Assembly (NCBI RefSeq): GCF_040939455.1
Contig: NC_134116.1
Span: forward strand, 45,523,400-45,587,399
Direction: 5' to 3'
Length of the DNA: 64,000 nucleotides
Origin: Microcebus murinus
Taxonomy: Eukaryota; Chordata; Mammalia; Primates; Cheirogaleidae
Below the pieces are notes generated by a model, which was given only the letters and a program-made list of their open reading frames with translations, did no database searches and had not been told where the DNA came from. A program made the position numbers and the translations under genes. How positions within the stretch are numbered: position 1 is the stretch's first letter; every line of letters starts with the position of its first letter. Shown one piece after another: positions 13,561 through 26,605 of the stretch.

Positions 13561-14014
13561 CAGCTATGGTCCCCAACCCCCAGGCCGTGGATGAGTACTG
13601 GTCCTTGGCCTGGTAGGAACCAAGCCTCACAGTAGGAGGTGAGCAGTGGGCAAGGGAGCACAGCTTCATCTGTATTTCCAGCCACTCTCCATTGGCTTTT
13701 ATCACTGCATAAGCTCTGTCTCTTGTCATCGGCAGCATTAGATTTTCATAGGAGCCAGAACCCTGGGCATGCGAGGGATCTAGGTTGCCTGCTCCTTATG
13801 AGAACCTAATGCCTGATGATCTGAGGTGGAGTGGAGGCAGGGATGCTGGTTTTAGGGAGTGGCACCAAATGCAGATGATCATTAACAGAGAGGTTTAACT
13901 GCACAATACATGTAATGTGCTGAAATCATTCCGAAACCTTCTCCCCACCTCATCTGTAGAAAAGTTGTTTTCCAGGAAACCGATCTCTGGTGCCAAAAAG
14001 ATTGGGGACTGCTG
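13561..14014 (-). mobile_element. hAT-like non-autonomous DNA transposon copy 2
   Basis: This is the same family as the copy at 7469-7933 but in opposite orientation. It starts near 'ggtccccaaccccc' and ends with 'ccaaaaagattggggactg'. Shared internal blocks are 'gcatgcgagggatctaggtt', 'catgatctgaggtgg'-like sequence and 'tgcctgatgatctga'. No clean 8-bp duplication is visible at the edges (attatcga versus atctgcag), so the TSD has decayed or the ends are off by a few bases. The ORF inside (13520-13738, minus) is not a transposase. Confidence 0.75.
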
Positions 14015-15045
14015 ATCTGCAGGCCAGTTAACAAGTGTATGTGCTGACACTCTGTTCTAAACGTTTTCTCCTGTTCCTATTCCTTAGAAGAAATTTTTAA
14101 ATAAGAAGTCTGTGTTTGATGTGGTTTGAAATGGAGCAAGCTTATATCACAGAGATATAGCGTGCTAACCCGATAGAGTTGACCCAAAATAAATCACTCA
14201 TTTAATGGGCTCAGCTTGAAACACAGAGGGTAGGCCACAAAAGAAGCAGAAGACCGCTTTTAGCCTCTTTTGTTTTAGGTCAAAAACTGAAACTGAATTT
14301 GTTGGTCATACATTCATGTTCTCAGATCATTTGTTCACCTCCACATGCTGCAATACAGTCCAATGTAATTATTAGTCTTTTAAAAAGAAAAAAAAAATAA
14401 TAAAAAGGCCGGAGGCATCAGAGGCCACCTGTGAGGTTCTGTGACTTCTAGATAAATGAGATCATGATAAAGTCCTCTGCCTTGTGTCAGTATCACTAGC
14501 TCTTTATTTTCATGACAATGCAACTATTTTTCTAAAGGTAAAATGATGAATAGTAGGGAATATTTTAAGAGATCTAATTTCTGAAATATCTTTTTAAGTT
14601 CTTAAATGAATAGATAAAATATTCTTCAAAGCAAATTCATTTTACTTTAAAAATAGATTGATAAGGCAAGATAGAACCTTAACGAATATTACTTATTCAA
14701 GAAGTTAGGTCGGTAATGCAGAGATAAGAATCTGTTAAGAATATAGAAGAGGAGATACACATTTACATGAATTTTAATTGATTGCACTGGCTATTTATAG
14801 GAGGGATAGTAAAGGTACTACTTATTTTGAAAATGTACCTTAACTAGTTTCAATTTCTCAAGATAATCATAATTTTTTATAGTACAAGGTGATTTCATTT
14901 TCTTAAGTGTCTCATCTAAAAAACGATGTCCTCTCCAGAAAAATAATGCATCTATGCCTTTAATAAAATAAATAAATGCATAGGTCACCTCCTATGACAC
15001 CTTAATAGCACATTTTTACCACCTTATTACCTACTAAATATTATA
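14015..15045. other. Unique non-coding DNA
   Basis: No gene or recognised repeat. An A-rich run lies near 14384-14405. Confidence 0.5.
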
Positions 15046-15397
<352 letters not shown>

Positions 15398-15830
15398 GTT
15401 TACTCTCCCAACATTCACCCCCATTTTCTAGTCCCTTAAATTTCTAATTCTACCTACTCTCTAACCCCCATCAAATTTGTGTGCTTTCCTAATCATATAC
15501 TTTTGTACAAATGATTTTCTCTAACTAGGAAGACTTTACCACTTTTCCTTACATAATAGAGTTTTATTTATCTTTAATTCAAATACTGCCTTCTCTTAGA
15601 AATGTTCTCAGCTTATTTCTAGTTGTAATTAAACCCTTCCTTTTCATATTCTTGAGATAGTTGCTACCAATTTGGGCATGAAAAAAAATAGCCCCTACTT
15701 TAATTATGAGCCTCTACAGGTCAATTACTATATTTCATTTCTTCCTCTGTCAATTCTCATTCTTTGTGTGTATTTGGAGTTAAATAAATGCTATTTGAAT
15801 GTAATTATTGATATTTTTGACAATTTTTAA
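15398..15830 (+). repeat. Probable L2 LINE fragment
   Basis: The plus strand shows a faded L2 3' end. A stretch resembling the L2 C-terminal coding part ('ttaattcaaatactgccttc') precedes a 3' end 'ggagttaaataaatgctatt', the L2 tail motif. It is heavily diverged and I support only the general family. Confidence 0.45.
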
Positions 15831-18800
15831 AGTGATATAGATTATTCTGAAAAATATTTAAGAATTTTTCTAGAATTAGAGATGATCTAGGGAAATATGA
15901 AGAATCTAGGTTTAAATAAATATTATGGCAGCATAATGAATTATTTGAGCTTGAGGTGACTGAAACTTAAATGAGTCAATTATTTAAAGATTGCATGGTG
16001 ACAGTATCTAATGATTGTCTACTTTGGTCAATATTTTGGTAAATTTAGGAAACTAGTAAGCAAAGTGTAATGACTAGCTTGTTTGGAGCAGGCATATTTG
16101 ATCGCAGTCTTAGAACTGGGGGCTTTCATAAGAATCTAATAATTATGATTAATTCTGTGCTCAATGACAAAATAGTCCTGTTGAGTATGTATTTTATCAA
16201 GATTGCTTTGAGATGTTGCAGTTAAATTCAGTGTGTTCTAACATGGTTTTGTAAATAAAACTTGTAACAAGATATGGTTTGCAAGGCGAGCGTATCCCTT
16301 TTCCTTGACTACAAGCTTCTACTCCATCCAATTATTGTGAATTACAAGATAAGCATTTAATAAACTCTAAAATTAGCCAGACTTTTTGAGTTTCTTCCAA
16401 AGCAATTGATTCAAATCAAACATGACATACCACTAGACTGTATTTTCCTACATCATCGAAGTGTCTACTATGGTTTGGGAAGGAATCTTACTTGTGAGCT
16501 ATAAGTTATGGACTTCTTACATGATAGAAAACATAAGCACACAAACAGGAAAGGCCAAATTATACTTTATCTAAATTATGACATCAGCTCACACTATCCA
16601 TATATCCTACATGTAGTGAGGTGTAGTTAAAAAAAAATAAAAATGATAGTATTTCTGTTGGCCATCCTTTAAAACAGCTAGAACAGATAGCAAGACATTT
16701 TCTTTATCTGTTTCATAAAATGAATAAACAAAAAACCTTTTTACAAAAAAATAAAAATAAAAAAGGTTGCTTCATGCTGGAAGTAGCATTCACAGGCTTT
16801 TCTGGAAAGTATTTTCTACCTAAATAGCATAGTATCTAGAGAGAGAAAATAATTAAATAGAGTATGAAATGATAAAATCCTTTGAAGAGTTTTATTCCTA
16901 AATATTGAATAGATAATCAAATGGTAAGAAGTATTATCAAGTCAGTTAAAATGAAGAACATGCCATAGGCAGGGGATCTCTATGCATTTATTTATTTTTT
17001 GATGCATATGTGCATTATTTTTCAGAAGAGAATACCCATTTTTAATCACATTACAAAAGTTGTTCATGACACCAAAATGAACCACTACAAGAAAAGTGCA
17101 TATGGACATATTCACAGTTGTGTATACAATTTCAAGAACATGCTATAGCCTACGTATGGATCCTCTTTAGCAGAGGACAAAATGTAAATGAGGGTTTATA
17201 GAATACTAAGCTTGGTATTGGTGTCCAGATAAAAGGAAGAATCTAAACCACGAGAGACAATCACGAGTTTAAGTTGAGTAAATAGAGGATTTGTATTGAG
17301 ACCACAAAGAGAGATTCGGGAAATGTAAAAAAACATTAACACAGTTTGATGCAAGATCCCTGTCCTAAGGAGAGTGTTCAGATGGAACCAAAATCTTGCT
17401 TCTCTTACCGAGAAGTAGATTTTATAATGGATCCCAGTAGTTTTGAACTAGTGTTTTGAAAGGAAAATCAATTTATGATTTCAAATTTAGTCATTTATTT
17501 ATGCCTTCGTACTATTTAGGTAATTTTGATCAGAGAGTAGTAGTTTCACAAGTCAATGGACTTGATAGTCCTTTCAACATTAGAAATTTTTATGAAATAT
17601 AATTTTAATTAATTGTACTGAATGTGGGAGGTCACAGAGGGATGTCTCTCAATTTGTGTTAAGAAAGTTTAAAAGAACAAGATTTCCTAGAAATAGAAAA
17701 TATCAGTCAATTTGTTAATATTTTATCTTTAATATGAAATGAATAGCTTCTTGAGATGAATGAAATATCAGGATGATTATTTAAATGGCTTAATGACATT
17801 TTAACTAACCCAGATTGTTCTTAGCATAGGTTTCATCTAGATGAAGACATAATCTTACTTTCTATTATAGAATATAACAGTGTGAAATTCCAAAGGTAAG
17901 CTAAAATTATTATTTTTTAAGAGAGAAAAATGCAATTTTGTTCTTTTTTTTTTTTACCAAAAAAAAAAGGTTACTTTTCTATCTCATCATGATAAGTTAG
18001 GTGTGTAATGATATACACTTTGGTCTCAAGACATTACCCAGAATGACTTCATGGAACATGGACTCTCATTGGCTTTCCAGAAGAAGATTTAAGTTTAAGA
18101 CTGACTGAAAGAGAACGTGAAAACAAATGGTATTAACTGATCCTATATTCCGCATCCACATGAATAGTCATTATGCTGGCTAGATGAGGTACATTTTTCA
18201 AGATTTAAATAGGTTGACTGGTGGACAGTATAAGTTTTGTATTATTATGTAGATTTCTGAGCACAGCTTCCAGTGGTAGGCATTTAAACCACAAAGAGAC
18301 TGAAGAAAGAAACGGAGACTGCCATTGAGTTGCTGGTTTTCATAGCAGCACCTGGCACACTTCATTTCTTGAGCACACATGGACTATAATTCAGTTTCTG
18401 TGGATGAAATTGAAATCCTTTGAGGAAATCGTAATTAAATGATTCTGCTTCATGATGAAAACTTTGTTTTTACATTTGAAGGAACTTATATATCCTTTTA
18501 CCCATCTTTTATGTGCATGCTTCCTTCCAGTGTAAGTTTGTTCTTGTGAGAAGTAGAAATAAATGATATAATTAAAAGTATCTCTGAGAATTCACCAGTC
18601 TTACTTCATGGTATTCACGTTTGCTGTGCATCTTCTTTGAGATGGAAAACCCAACAACAGATGGTGTGTCTAATGGCAATCTCCTTATTATTTGCCACCT
18701 AGTACTTAAGAAACCATCACATAGCAAAATATGACCTGATTTAATAATCAGGATACCTTGATGCTTATTTTAGCTCATATATGGAATGAACGGACTTGCC

Positions 18801-19250
18801 AGTGACAATAAAGTTTTGAAACTTTGATGTGCTTTTTAAAATTTGTTCTAGTAAGCCAAACCATTTTCTCCACATAATCAATTTATAAAGTTTTGCTGTG
18901 TGGAATTCAAAAATTAAAATTCCATGATTTCTATTTGTGAGGAATGGGTATCATGACTTATTTTATGATAACGCTTAGTAGCTCTCATAGCATTTTTAAA
19001 AATGGGCATAAGTGTCTAATGTAAGAATTATAGCCTCATAAATGTAGGAATGTCTGTGGAAGTGAAGTTTGGAAAGGATGAAGCTTGTAGGTCAGGGTCA
19101 CTGATCACCACTGTGGTTAGAACTAATACCATGCTCAGCATTAATTAAGAAAACTATATACAATAATCAAGTAAAGGTTACACAAACAGCCCAGACTTCA
19201 CCACTGTGTAATATATCTATGTAACAAATTTGCGTATGTACCTCCTTAAT

Positions 19251-19254
<4 letters not shown>
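15831..19254. other. Unique AT-rich non-coding DNA
   Basis: No gene or recognised repeat. Short A/T-rich inverted repeats occur near 16733-16765 and 17940-17970. No ORF here has recognisable features. Confidence 0.5.
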
Positions 19255-19315
<61 letters not shown>

Positions 19316-19480
19316 AGGGAGGGAGGGAGGAAGGAAGGAAGGAAGGAAGGAAGGAAGGAAGGAAGGAAGGAAGGAAGGGAGGGAGGGAGGGAGGGAGGGA
19401 GGGAGGGAGGGAGGGAGGGAGGGAGGGAGGGTGGGCGGGAGGGAGGAGGAGAGAATGAAGGAAGGAAAGAAGACAAAGAA
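19255..19480. repeat. Compound polypurine microsatellite (GA)n(GGGA)n(GGAA)n(GGGA)n
   Basis: An uninterrupted purine tract runs from 19255 to 19431. It is made of (GA)n to about 19308, then GGGA units, then GGAA units (about 19330-19378), then GGGA units again. After a short interruption (gtgggcggg) it fades into imperfect GGA/GAA repeats. It produces long spurious ORFs in several frames (Ser/Leu/Pro on minus; Arg/Glu/Gly/Lys on plus), which are not genes. Confidence 0.97.
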
Positions 19481-19633
19481 GGAAAATTCCCACCTCTGTA
19501 ATCTTCCATTTCCACTTCTGTCTTCTTTCCCTGTTTTGATACTTCTCAATGACTTTCTATATCAGCTTGCATATATATAGGAAAAAATTCTCAAAATTAA
19601 CATGGCAATTATTGAGCTTATTGTATTTTAACA

Positions 19634-19830
19634 ATCTTGAGCTATAACCTGCATACCATAAGATGCACTCAATTAAAGCGTACATTTTTCTCATTTTTAG
19701 TATATTCACAAAGTTGTACAGCCATCACCACTATCAATTTTAGAACATTTTATCACCTCAAAAAGAAGTTCATACCCATTAGCAAATATTTCCCACCAAC
19801 ACCACCACCATTTGACAATATTTAGCACTT
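19634..19830 (-). mobile_element. Old L1M 3' fragment
   Basis: The block 'tttttagtatattcacaaag' followed by 'ttgtacagccatcaccacta' and 'ttttagaacattttatcacc' is a hallmark of ancient L1M 3' ends read in reverse. It is short and diverged, with no coding remnant. The ORF over it is chance. Confidence 0.65.
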
Positions 19831-20571
19831 CATGCAAGGTTTAATGACTTTTTCCACACATGCATTATGATGATAGCACACATATACTTGTTTAACAAGC
19901 ATGTATTGACTATCTCCCAAGTGCCAGATGGAACAATCAGTACTCAGTATAGAAAAATGAATATAACATTGGATGTTGGGCCTCAAGCAACCTATAAGAA
20001 AGTAATCTCATTAGAAATAAAGTTATATATGCCAATAATTCTTAGAAAAATGAGGAATATATTTTAACAAAAATGTTTTAAATTGATACATGAGAATCTG
20101 CAAAAGAATCCAGCAAAAGAATACTGGATTAGATTTACCTGGAGTGAAGGAAATATGAAGTTCATAAACAGGTATTATAGGAAATTATTTATTACCTTTT
20201 AATTAAAATATTCATTTAGTCTAACACTGACTGACCCATTTGTATTAGGCTTTAATCTACAGTCTTTAGAGATGTATAGATCCTATTGATCCTGGAAGCT
20301 TGAGAGATCAAAGATACATTTAAATGAAAGATATTTGAACATCTTCAAAAGTCTTTTTATGGTTCAGATCTAATTTTGACTCTGAAAATATTACCTGGGT
20401 TTTTGAAATTGTGTCTGGTATCAGCTCACTTAATGTGCTCCATTGAGGGCAATTTGAAGATTATTTTTTCTAGCTTAATAGTTAAGAACATTAGTTTTGT
20501 CAGATAGATCTAAAATGAATCCTACCTTTGTCAATTTCTTTTCTTCCTACTCTTTTTCTTTCTTTTTTTCC
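19831..20571. other. Mostly unique DNA with a possible L2 tail scrap
   Basis: Around 19895-19990 the pattern 'tgtattgactatctcccaag' plus 'tgccagatgg' resembles a reversed L2 3' end. The rest is unrecognised AT-rich DNA. Confidence 0.4.
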
Positions 20572-20640
20572 TCAAATAATTGAGAACCTACTGTGTGCCA
20601 GTCACTATTTTAGTATGTTTTTAGACAAGTTTCATCAAAT
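20572..20640 (-). repeat. L2 3' end scrap
   Basis: 'attgagaacctactgtgtgc' followed by 'cagtcactattttagta' is the reversed L2 terminal motif (consensus 'actatgtgccaggcactgtt'). Only about 70 bp can be followed. Confidence 0.6.
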
Positions 20641-21894
20641 ATTTTTATTAGGGTAGATGATGCCATAAATAAATAAGACCAATCTAACTGTCTTATATGC
20701 CCATTTTTTGCCATTTTTTTTGTTGTGACAACAATTTTGATTGATAACTTCCTCTCACCTCCTCTGTCCCCCATTATGCCATGACATCAGCTGTCCAAAT
20801 TGACAGTAAAATTGCCAGCATAGATAATCCATATTTCCACCACTGGAATATATTTCATATAACAATCATTTTCCCATTCATGTTTTTGACCTTCAACAAA
20901 TTAATGTGGCAGTATTTTGTTTGGGATGATTTAACATTGCTTGTGCCTGTTGCAATATTTTTTCCAGTTCAAAGTTTAGCATTTTGGCTCCTGATTATAT
21001 GTCAGTATATTTATATGAAGTCATTTTATGGAGTAGATTTTATGATCTCCATTACAGAACACTTATTTTGATTTATATATTTATATTTTAGTTGTGGCTA
21101 ATGGCTACTGCAGAATGAAACTAATAGGGACATCAATTTCAGGAGAAAGAGTTCCCTATTTATTATGCATGCCAGAACTACAGACAGAGCAATTAAGAAA
21201 CCATGTACCTGTAGAAGAGAAGGGCTTCTATGACATATACCATTTTGGTGGTTATTAAAAAATGGGAAAAAGCTTATTCTAAGAGGTCCCAGTCCTACTG
21301 GTTGATTATTAAGTCTTCTTGATCCACTGTGGCAGGAAACAAAGGCCCATATTGAGTGTCTCAGGTGGAGATCAATGATAGAATGACAAGTTACCTTGTC
21401 TTGCAGATAGTAAAGCAACACTGAGATTTGCAAAGATTAAGAAAGCATGAAGACTGGCTGAAATTTCATGGAAAGAGGAATGTGTAGCTCGTTGGCAGGG
21501 ACCAGTGCAAACTCAATTGGTTCCCTCAAGGGCTACTAAATTGATTGTGTTACCTAATATTATGTGTTATTATGTTATAATTGTTGTTTTTAGCATAGTT
21601 TGCCCAGACAAATAATGCAAGAAAAGGGATATTCAATAGAGCTATTCAAAGACTGACTTTCTTTTTTTCCCTCTACTTAACTCATTATTATAGATCAAGA
21701 TAGCTTCTAGTTTGATACATTTGTTTTTTTCTTGTAAAATATATTTGTCTGAAATTGAAGCATTGGAGATCACTGTATTAGAAGTTGCTATCATAAGCAG
21801 GCTTTCTAGTTATTATGTTCCCCATGAGCCCAACAATGGCCACTCAATAAGCATGTTGAGTGTTCATCCTGGCTCTACAACAGGCAAACTACAA
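20641..21894. other. Unrecognised non-coding DNA
   Basis: No gene or clear repeat family. ORFs at 20781-21071 (plus) and 21098-21433 (minus) are about 100 codons with no domain. The 21100-21530 part is less AT-rich and could be an old unclassified retroelement. Confidence 0.45.
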
Positions 21895-22050
21895 GTATTT
21901 TATCCTCTCATTCATTCACCCTACAGAGTACATAGTTATTCTCCTCACTTTAAAGATGAAAACAACTGCAGCTTAAACTTAAATACTTTGTCCATAGTCA
22001 GGCAACTAATAACTTCCAATTCAAAGTCAGGTCTCACTGTTGAAAACCCT
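21895..22050 (-). repeat. Probable MIR/L2-type fragment
   Basis: The block order 'ctcctcactttaaagatga', 'aaatactttgtccatagtca', 'ggcaactaata' and 'caaagtcaggtctca' fits a MIR core read in reverse (consensus: fraction of genome bearing 'cccattttacagatgagg' then 'ttgcccaaggtcacacagc'). Divergence is high. Confidence 0.55.
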
Positions 22051-24400
22051 TCACTATGGCTACATTTTTCCATTGAGGATATAAATACCACATTCAGATA
22101 GGAAGATAACATGAGTCTAGGTGGTATGATGTTTTCCTTTATGCTGAAGAATGATCTAACAAATTATCTGAAAGAGTAAATTTTTCTAGTACATACATTT
22201 TAGTAATATTTATTTTTTTTTTACTTGTGTCATGTCTTCATGAAGAATACTGAGTACATAAGGGGAAATATCTAAAATTTCAAACTTTTAGATAAATTTT
22301 ATCATCTCTGAGTAGGTACATAATATACATTCCACACAGAGACAAAGATTAATTTTGATCTCAATCTACTCACTGGTTGTGATGAGAGGAAAGGACCAGA
22401 AATTAGTTTGTGATTACAGTTTTCCCACCTTTCCCTCAGCATCAGCACTTTAAAAAATAGTAAATCTCTGGCGGAAGTTTATCGGCTGAGCTTACAGTTG
22501 TGTGCCCTATTTTTCAACTTTTCATGCATCTGTCACTTTCTAGGTTTTAGCCAAGTTTGCTGAGCATCAGAATCCTCAGTCAACAAAGTGCTAAAATTCA
22601 TAACTCTGAAAGCCCTCCTTTAACCAATAACTAATGCTCTTCAACTCAAGTGGAACTTCAAAACTTAAGAAAATATGAAAGCAATCTCCTATCAGTGAGC
22701 CAGGCTACTTCTATTTCAATTCGAGGGGAGGATACAAGAGTAATAGAAATATAGATATGAAGTATACATCCTGTGCAGTGTATTTTAAGGCTACTGACTA
22801 GGAACAATGACAAGTCTTTGAAATAGGTGTCAGAGCATACCAAGTTTTCTTTCAGTATAAGTATTTCATGCTCAAAATATAAAATTTATAGAGGGATAAT
22901 ATAAATATTATTATAAAATGTCTTTAGTCAAACAAAATTTAAATTTACAAATCCTTCCATTATTCATTTTTGTGTTTTATTTCCTTGATAATTTCTGTCC
23001 CTGAAATCCATGATAGTTTTTTTATTTTTTACTGTAAACAATAATTCTATGATTAAGATGAATCAATTCTGAAAATAATACTTTAAAAAATTTAAGGTTC
23101 ATCTTAATTTGTGTATTATTGGCAAAAAGTACAGATGATGATATTTCTATTTTTAATTGACTACATATTTATTTCTTAGTTGGCTGGTTCACTACCAAAA
23201 TCAATAACAATAATTCTGATCTCTTGAAACATAGCAACAATTTTTGAAATTAATTCAAATTATATAAGAACAGGTTAGTTTTCAGTGAGATAGTTTGTCA
23301 ATAACTCCTTCTATGAGGTTATGTGCTGTTTTTATTCAATGAGCTATAATATCTTCATAATTATATGTATGTACTTACATACATATAGTTTATTACAGTT
23401 TTTAATGTAAATTTACATGACAAGGAAAAAGCAATGCACTGCATTGATAGAAATGTCTTCCTCTAAATAAATTCACTGATGAGTTATACATGTTTTTATT
23501 TTAATTACCCATAGAAGCTATTGCTCAATATCATGGCTAAGTATTACATCTAGTTTTTTTTATAGCATCTTTTCTCCCAGGATTTCATTCTACGCAAGAA
23601 TGGAAAATTGAAAAGGAGTGAGATTGTGGCAAAATAATTGATGTCCCTTTAGGTTTTCCCCACGAGAATGCTCCCATAATAGCTTAAATTCCCCTGATTT
23701 AGGTCTCACAGTTTAGCTTGTCAATATGTAATTATGATTCCAAAACAAAACAGATTACTTTGCAGTTATGGTGTGGATGCTGTCATGCTGAATAAAAAAG
23801 AAGCATTGGCTAGAGGAAGGGAATGTCTCATTAGTACTTTCTTATTTAATGATCTACCAAGGTTAGGACTCTAATTGTGAAATGCTATCTTTAACAATCT
23901 TAAACAAGATTCCTCCAGAGGCTCGATAATAACTGTAAAGGTTTGAATCTATGACCTCAAATTTGACTGCTATGATTATGGACATTATAAAAAGAAATAT
24001 AGGTACAAATAGCTCTGTGTATGTCTATGTGTACATTTAAAAAGAAACCTCCGTGTTAATATATAACACCTAATCACAGTGCTACCAAATTCATTTACAT
24101 TTAACATTTTGGGTATATATATATATATAGTAATTTTGAATTTCTAAAAAATTATCCAAGTACTGAAGGATTTATATTTGAATAGTTGGTGTGGATTTAC
24201 AAAATGGTTTCTAACCTCATGGTGACCATAAATGTAAAGGCTACCTAATTGGATTGTTGGAGGATTTTGTCTTTACTTTTTTTTCTCTGCTGCAATGTTT
24301 TATGGTAACTGCTCTTTTTTATTTAGGTTAAAACTAATCCAGTGTGTTTAGCTTACATATTTTAATGCAATGACTTTTTGTACGATACCCATGTACTTAT
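22051..24400. other. Unique AT-rich non-coding DNA
   Basis: No gene or recognised repeat. A perfect 12-bp inverted repeat with a 2-nt spacer (tatatgtatgta / tacatacatata) lies at 23362-23387, and a (TA)n run near 24115-24129. Confidence 0.5.
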
Positions 24401-24448
24401 TATAGTACTAAAACATATAGTACTAAAACATATTATAGTACTAAAACA
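24401..24448. repeat. Three copies of a 15-bp tandem unit
   Basis: The unit tatagtactaaaaca is present at 24401-24415, 24416-24430 and 24434-24448. Three extra bases (tat) lie before the last copy. The copies are otherwise identical, so the expansion is recent. Confidence 0.92.
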
Positions 24449-25600
24449 TAATGTAATTAGTATATTTATTGAGCAGCTACTACCTATAAGATTGTACTGA
24501 GTATTGGAGATATATAGTTTCTTTTCTCATAGGACTTATCTAGTGAGTAAATCACAAATGTAAATAATTTATAAAGACTTTATTAAATTTAATAAAGAAA
24601 AATTACAGGGTGTTTTGAGAGTCAAGAAAAGAGAAATTGGATAAATGATATAACTGGATAGAGATGAGAATATCTCTGAGGAAATGACGTTTTAGCTAAG
24701 ACCTAAAGGAGGGAAAAGTGCTGATGGATGAAGAGGATACTGTACAGTGAGAACAAGGAATTCTAAGGTATAGTGGAAAGTAAAAGGAAGGCATATTTTA
24801 AAAACTAAATGAAGGCAATATGTTTGGAGTATACCCATTGAAGAGGAAAGTGGTAGATAGGAGAAAGCTCACAGAATCTTACGGACCTTCCAAGGATTTT
24901 CAGCATTATTCAAAAAATAGTTAAGAACCACTGAAAGATTTTAAGTAAATGCTGAGGGGGAATGGCTATGTGGATGATTCAGGGGAGCTCATCAATGAAG
25001 ACATCCAGATTTCTGATTTAAGCAACTGGGTGAATTATGGTATTATTTACTGACGTAGGGACCATTAGAGGTATGATAGGTACTTACGAGAAGTACAGGT
25101 GGATATGTCTGTGTCAGGAGCAGGGGAGAGTTAGGGTTGAAAATGTAAATATAAGTATTTTCCAAATAAACATACCCATCTTACCGATAGACTACTCCTT
25201 ATTTCCTCTTTTAAGGAGTTTAATCACAATGTAATCATTTGTGAATATAGAAAGGCCAGCTTCTATGAAGTAGTCAAGGGCAGAAGCCACACTGCAATTC
25301 AGTGAAGAGTGAGAATGATGGGTTAGAAACTGGGAGGCATGTGGCTTTTGCAGGAATTTTGGGTGGAAAGGGGGAACAACAAAGTAGTAGATAGAAACAT
25401 TGGCTTGAATAAATTATTTCTGAATATAAAAATGATTTAATCTTTTTGAAATATACATAAGAGAGTGGGAGTTTAAAGACAGAAAAGAGATTGACTTAGC
25501 AGTAAGGTATTGAGAAAGCTGGAGAGATTGGAATTTGCAAGCCACAAGAAAATCGTAAGTAACACATAATCCATTTTATTAATAAAAGGAGCATATGAAA
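24449..25600 (-). mobile_element. Degraded L2 LINE
   Basis: The left edge has the reversed L2 3' terminus (attgagcagctactacctat then 'actgagtattggagatat'). The following purine-rich sequence matches the reverse of the L2 3' coding part: 'aggaaatgacgttttagcta', 'agacctaaaggaggga' and 'ttttaagtaaatgctgaggg'. No intact ORF remains. The inner limit is approximate, and the assignment rests on block order rather than on an alignment. Confidence 0.6.
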
Positions 25601-26160
25601 AGAGGATGTGTTGGTAGCTTGTATATCATCAATTAAAGGCCATTGTCATCTGAAGGTTCCTACTTTCTTTATGTATTAGTAGAGTAAATCATTTTCATGA
25701 AGGAGAGAGACTAGTTCAGTAAAGGAATAGAGGAAGAGAAATGAGATTGTGGAAGCAGGGGAGCAGAAGAGAGGCTTGAGGGGACAAGTGTCTGTGGAAA
25801 GGGTACAAAAAAATTGACCAGAACACCAACATAGCTGTTGGCCAGCAATGTTGAGATGCCTCTCAAGGCTGGTGACCACAAATAAGTCACTGAGCCATCC
25901 ACGTTGTTTGGTGTGGTTTTTCTGCAGCAATGGTTTGCAGTTTGAGTACAGGCATATAGAAAGCAAAAAACTAAATTTATTGAGAGGTGATGATTTTTTG
26001 GGTGATTTTGTCCAGGATAACAAGAGCATTTAGGCTATTGACTAGATGGATTTCGTGCTCACACTATAGAATTTTAAAGCTAAAAGTAGAGAAGAAAATG
26101 CTGGAAAAGACTGATGGAGAGGAAGTAAGCAGAGGGAAAATTAACTAACAACTCAATAAG
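25601..26160 (-). repeat. Possible further L2 body sequence
   Basis: Purine-rich sequence such as 'gaaggagagagactagttca' and 'agatggatttcgtgctcaca' would fit a more 5' part of the same reversed L2. Similarity is weak. The ORFs on both strands at 25676-26033 carry no recognisable domain. Confidence 0.35.
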
Positions 26161-26605
26161 GTAAAAGAACACAATAGTGGAGTGGCTTAGGATACCTATG
26201 CCCATATGCAAGTAATATTGACTGATAAGTTGCATTACATTTTATTGATTTTGTACCAAAGGAAAAAATCAGCAGTACTCAACAAAATACCTTTAATTAT
26301 GTGATTATAACTTGATAGTAATAATTTTACAGATGTAAGCTTATAAATTACTTTTCAGACGATAAGGCATTGCACATAGACTATCTCAACCTGACACATT
26401 AACCTGTGCCAGCTAGTATGCTAGAATCTAGAAATAAAAAGATGAACAAGACATGATCCTTTCTCTCAACCAACTCACATAGGGCAATGATGAAATCTAT
26501 CTAGGTGGATTATACAAAATTACAAAAAGGAGGTGATAGTTGAATTGAGTTCTAACAGGGAATTTAGAGAGGTTAATGGATTTACCCAAGTAATAAAAGA
26601 AAAAA
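26161..26605. other. Spacer with a possible L2 tail scrap
   Basis: Sequence from about 26400 ('taacctgtgccagctagta' ... 'aaagatgaacaagacatgat') looks like another short reversed L2 3' end. The rest is unrecognised. Confidence 0.4.

Noticed and set aside
19217..19549. Long Ser/Leu/Pro and Arg/Glu/Gly ORFs
   Set aside because: Direct translations of the GA/GGGA/GGAA microsatellite in several frames, with no unique protein sequence.
23362..23387. 12-bp perfect palindrome (tatatgtatgta / tacatacatata)
   Set aside because: Made of TA/TG-type simple sequence, where such palindromes arise easily.
25676..26033. Opposed ORFs of 61-117 codons
   Set aside because: They lie in a purine-rich, probably L2-derived region, overlap each other and show no domain.
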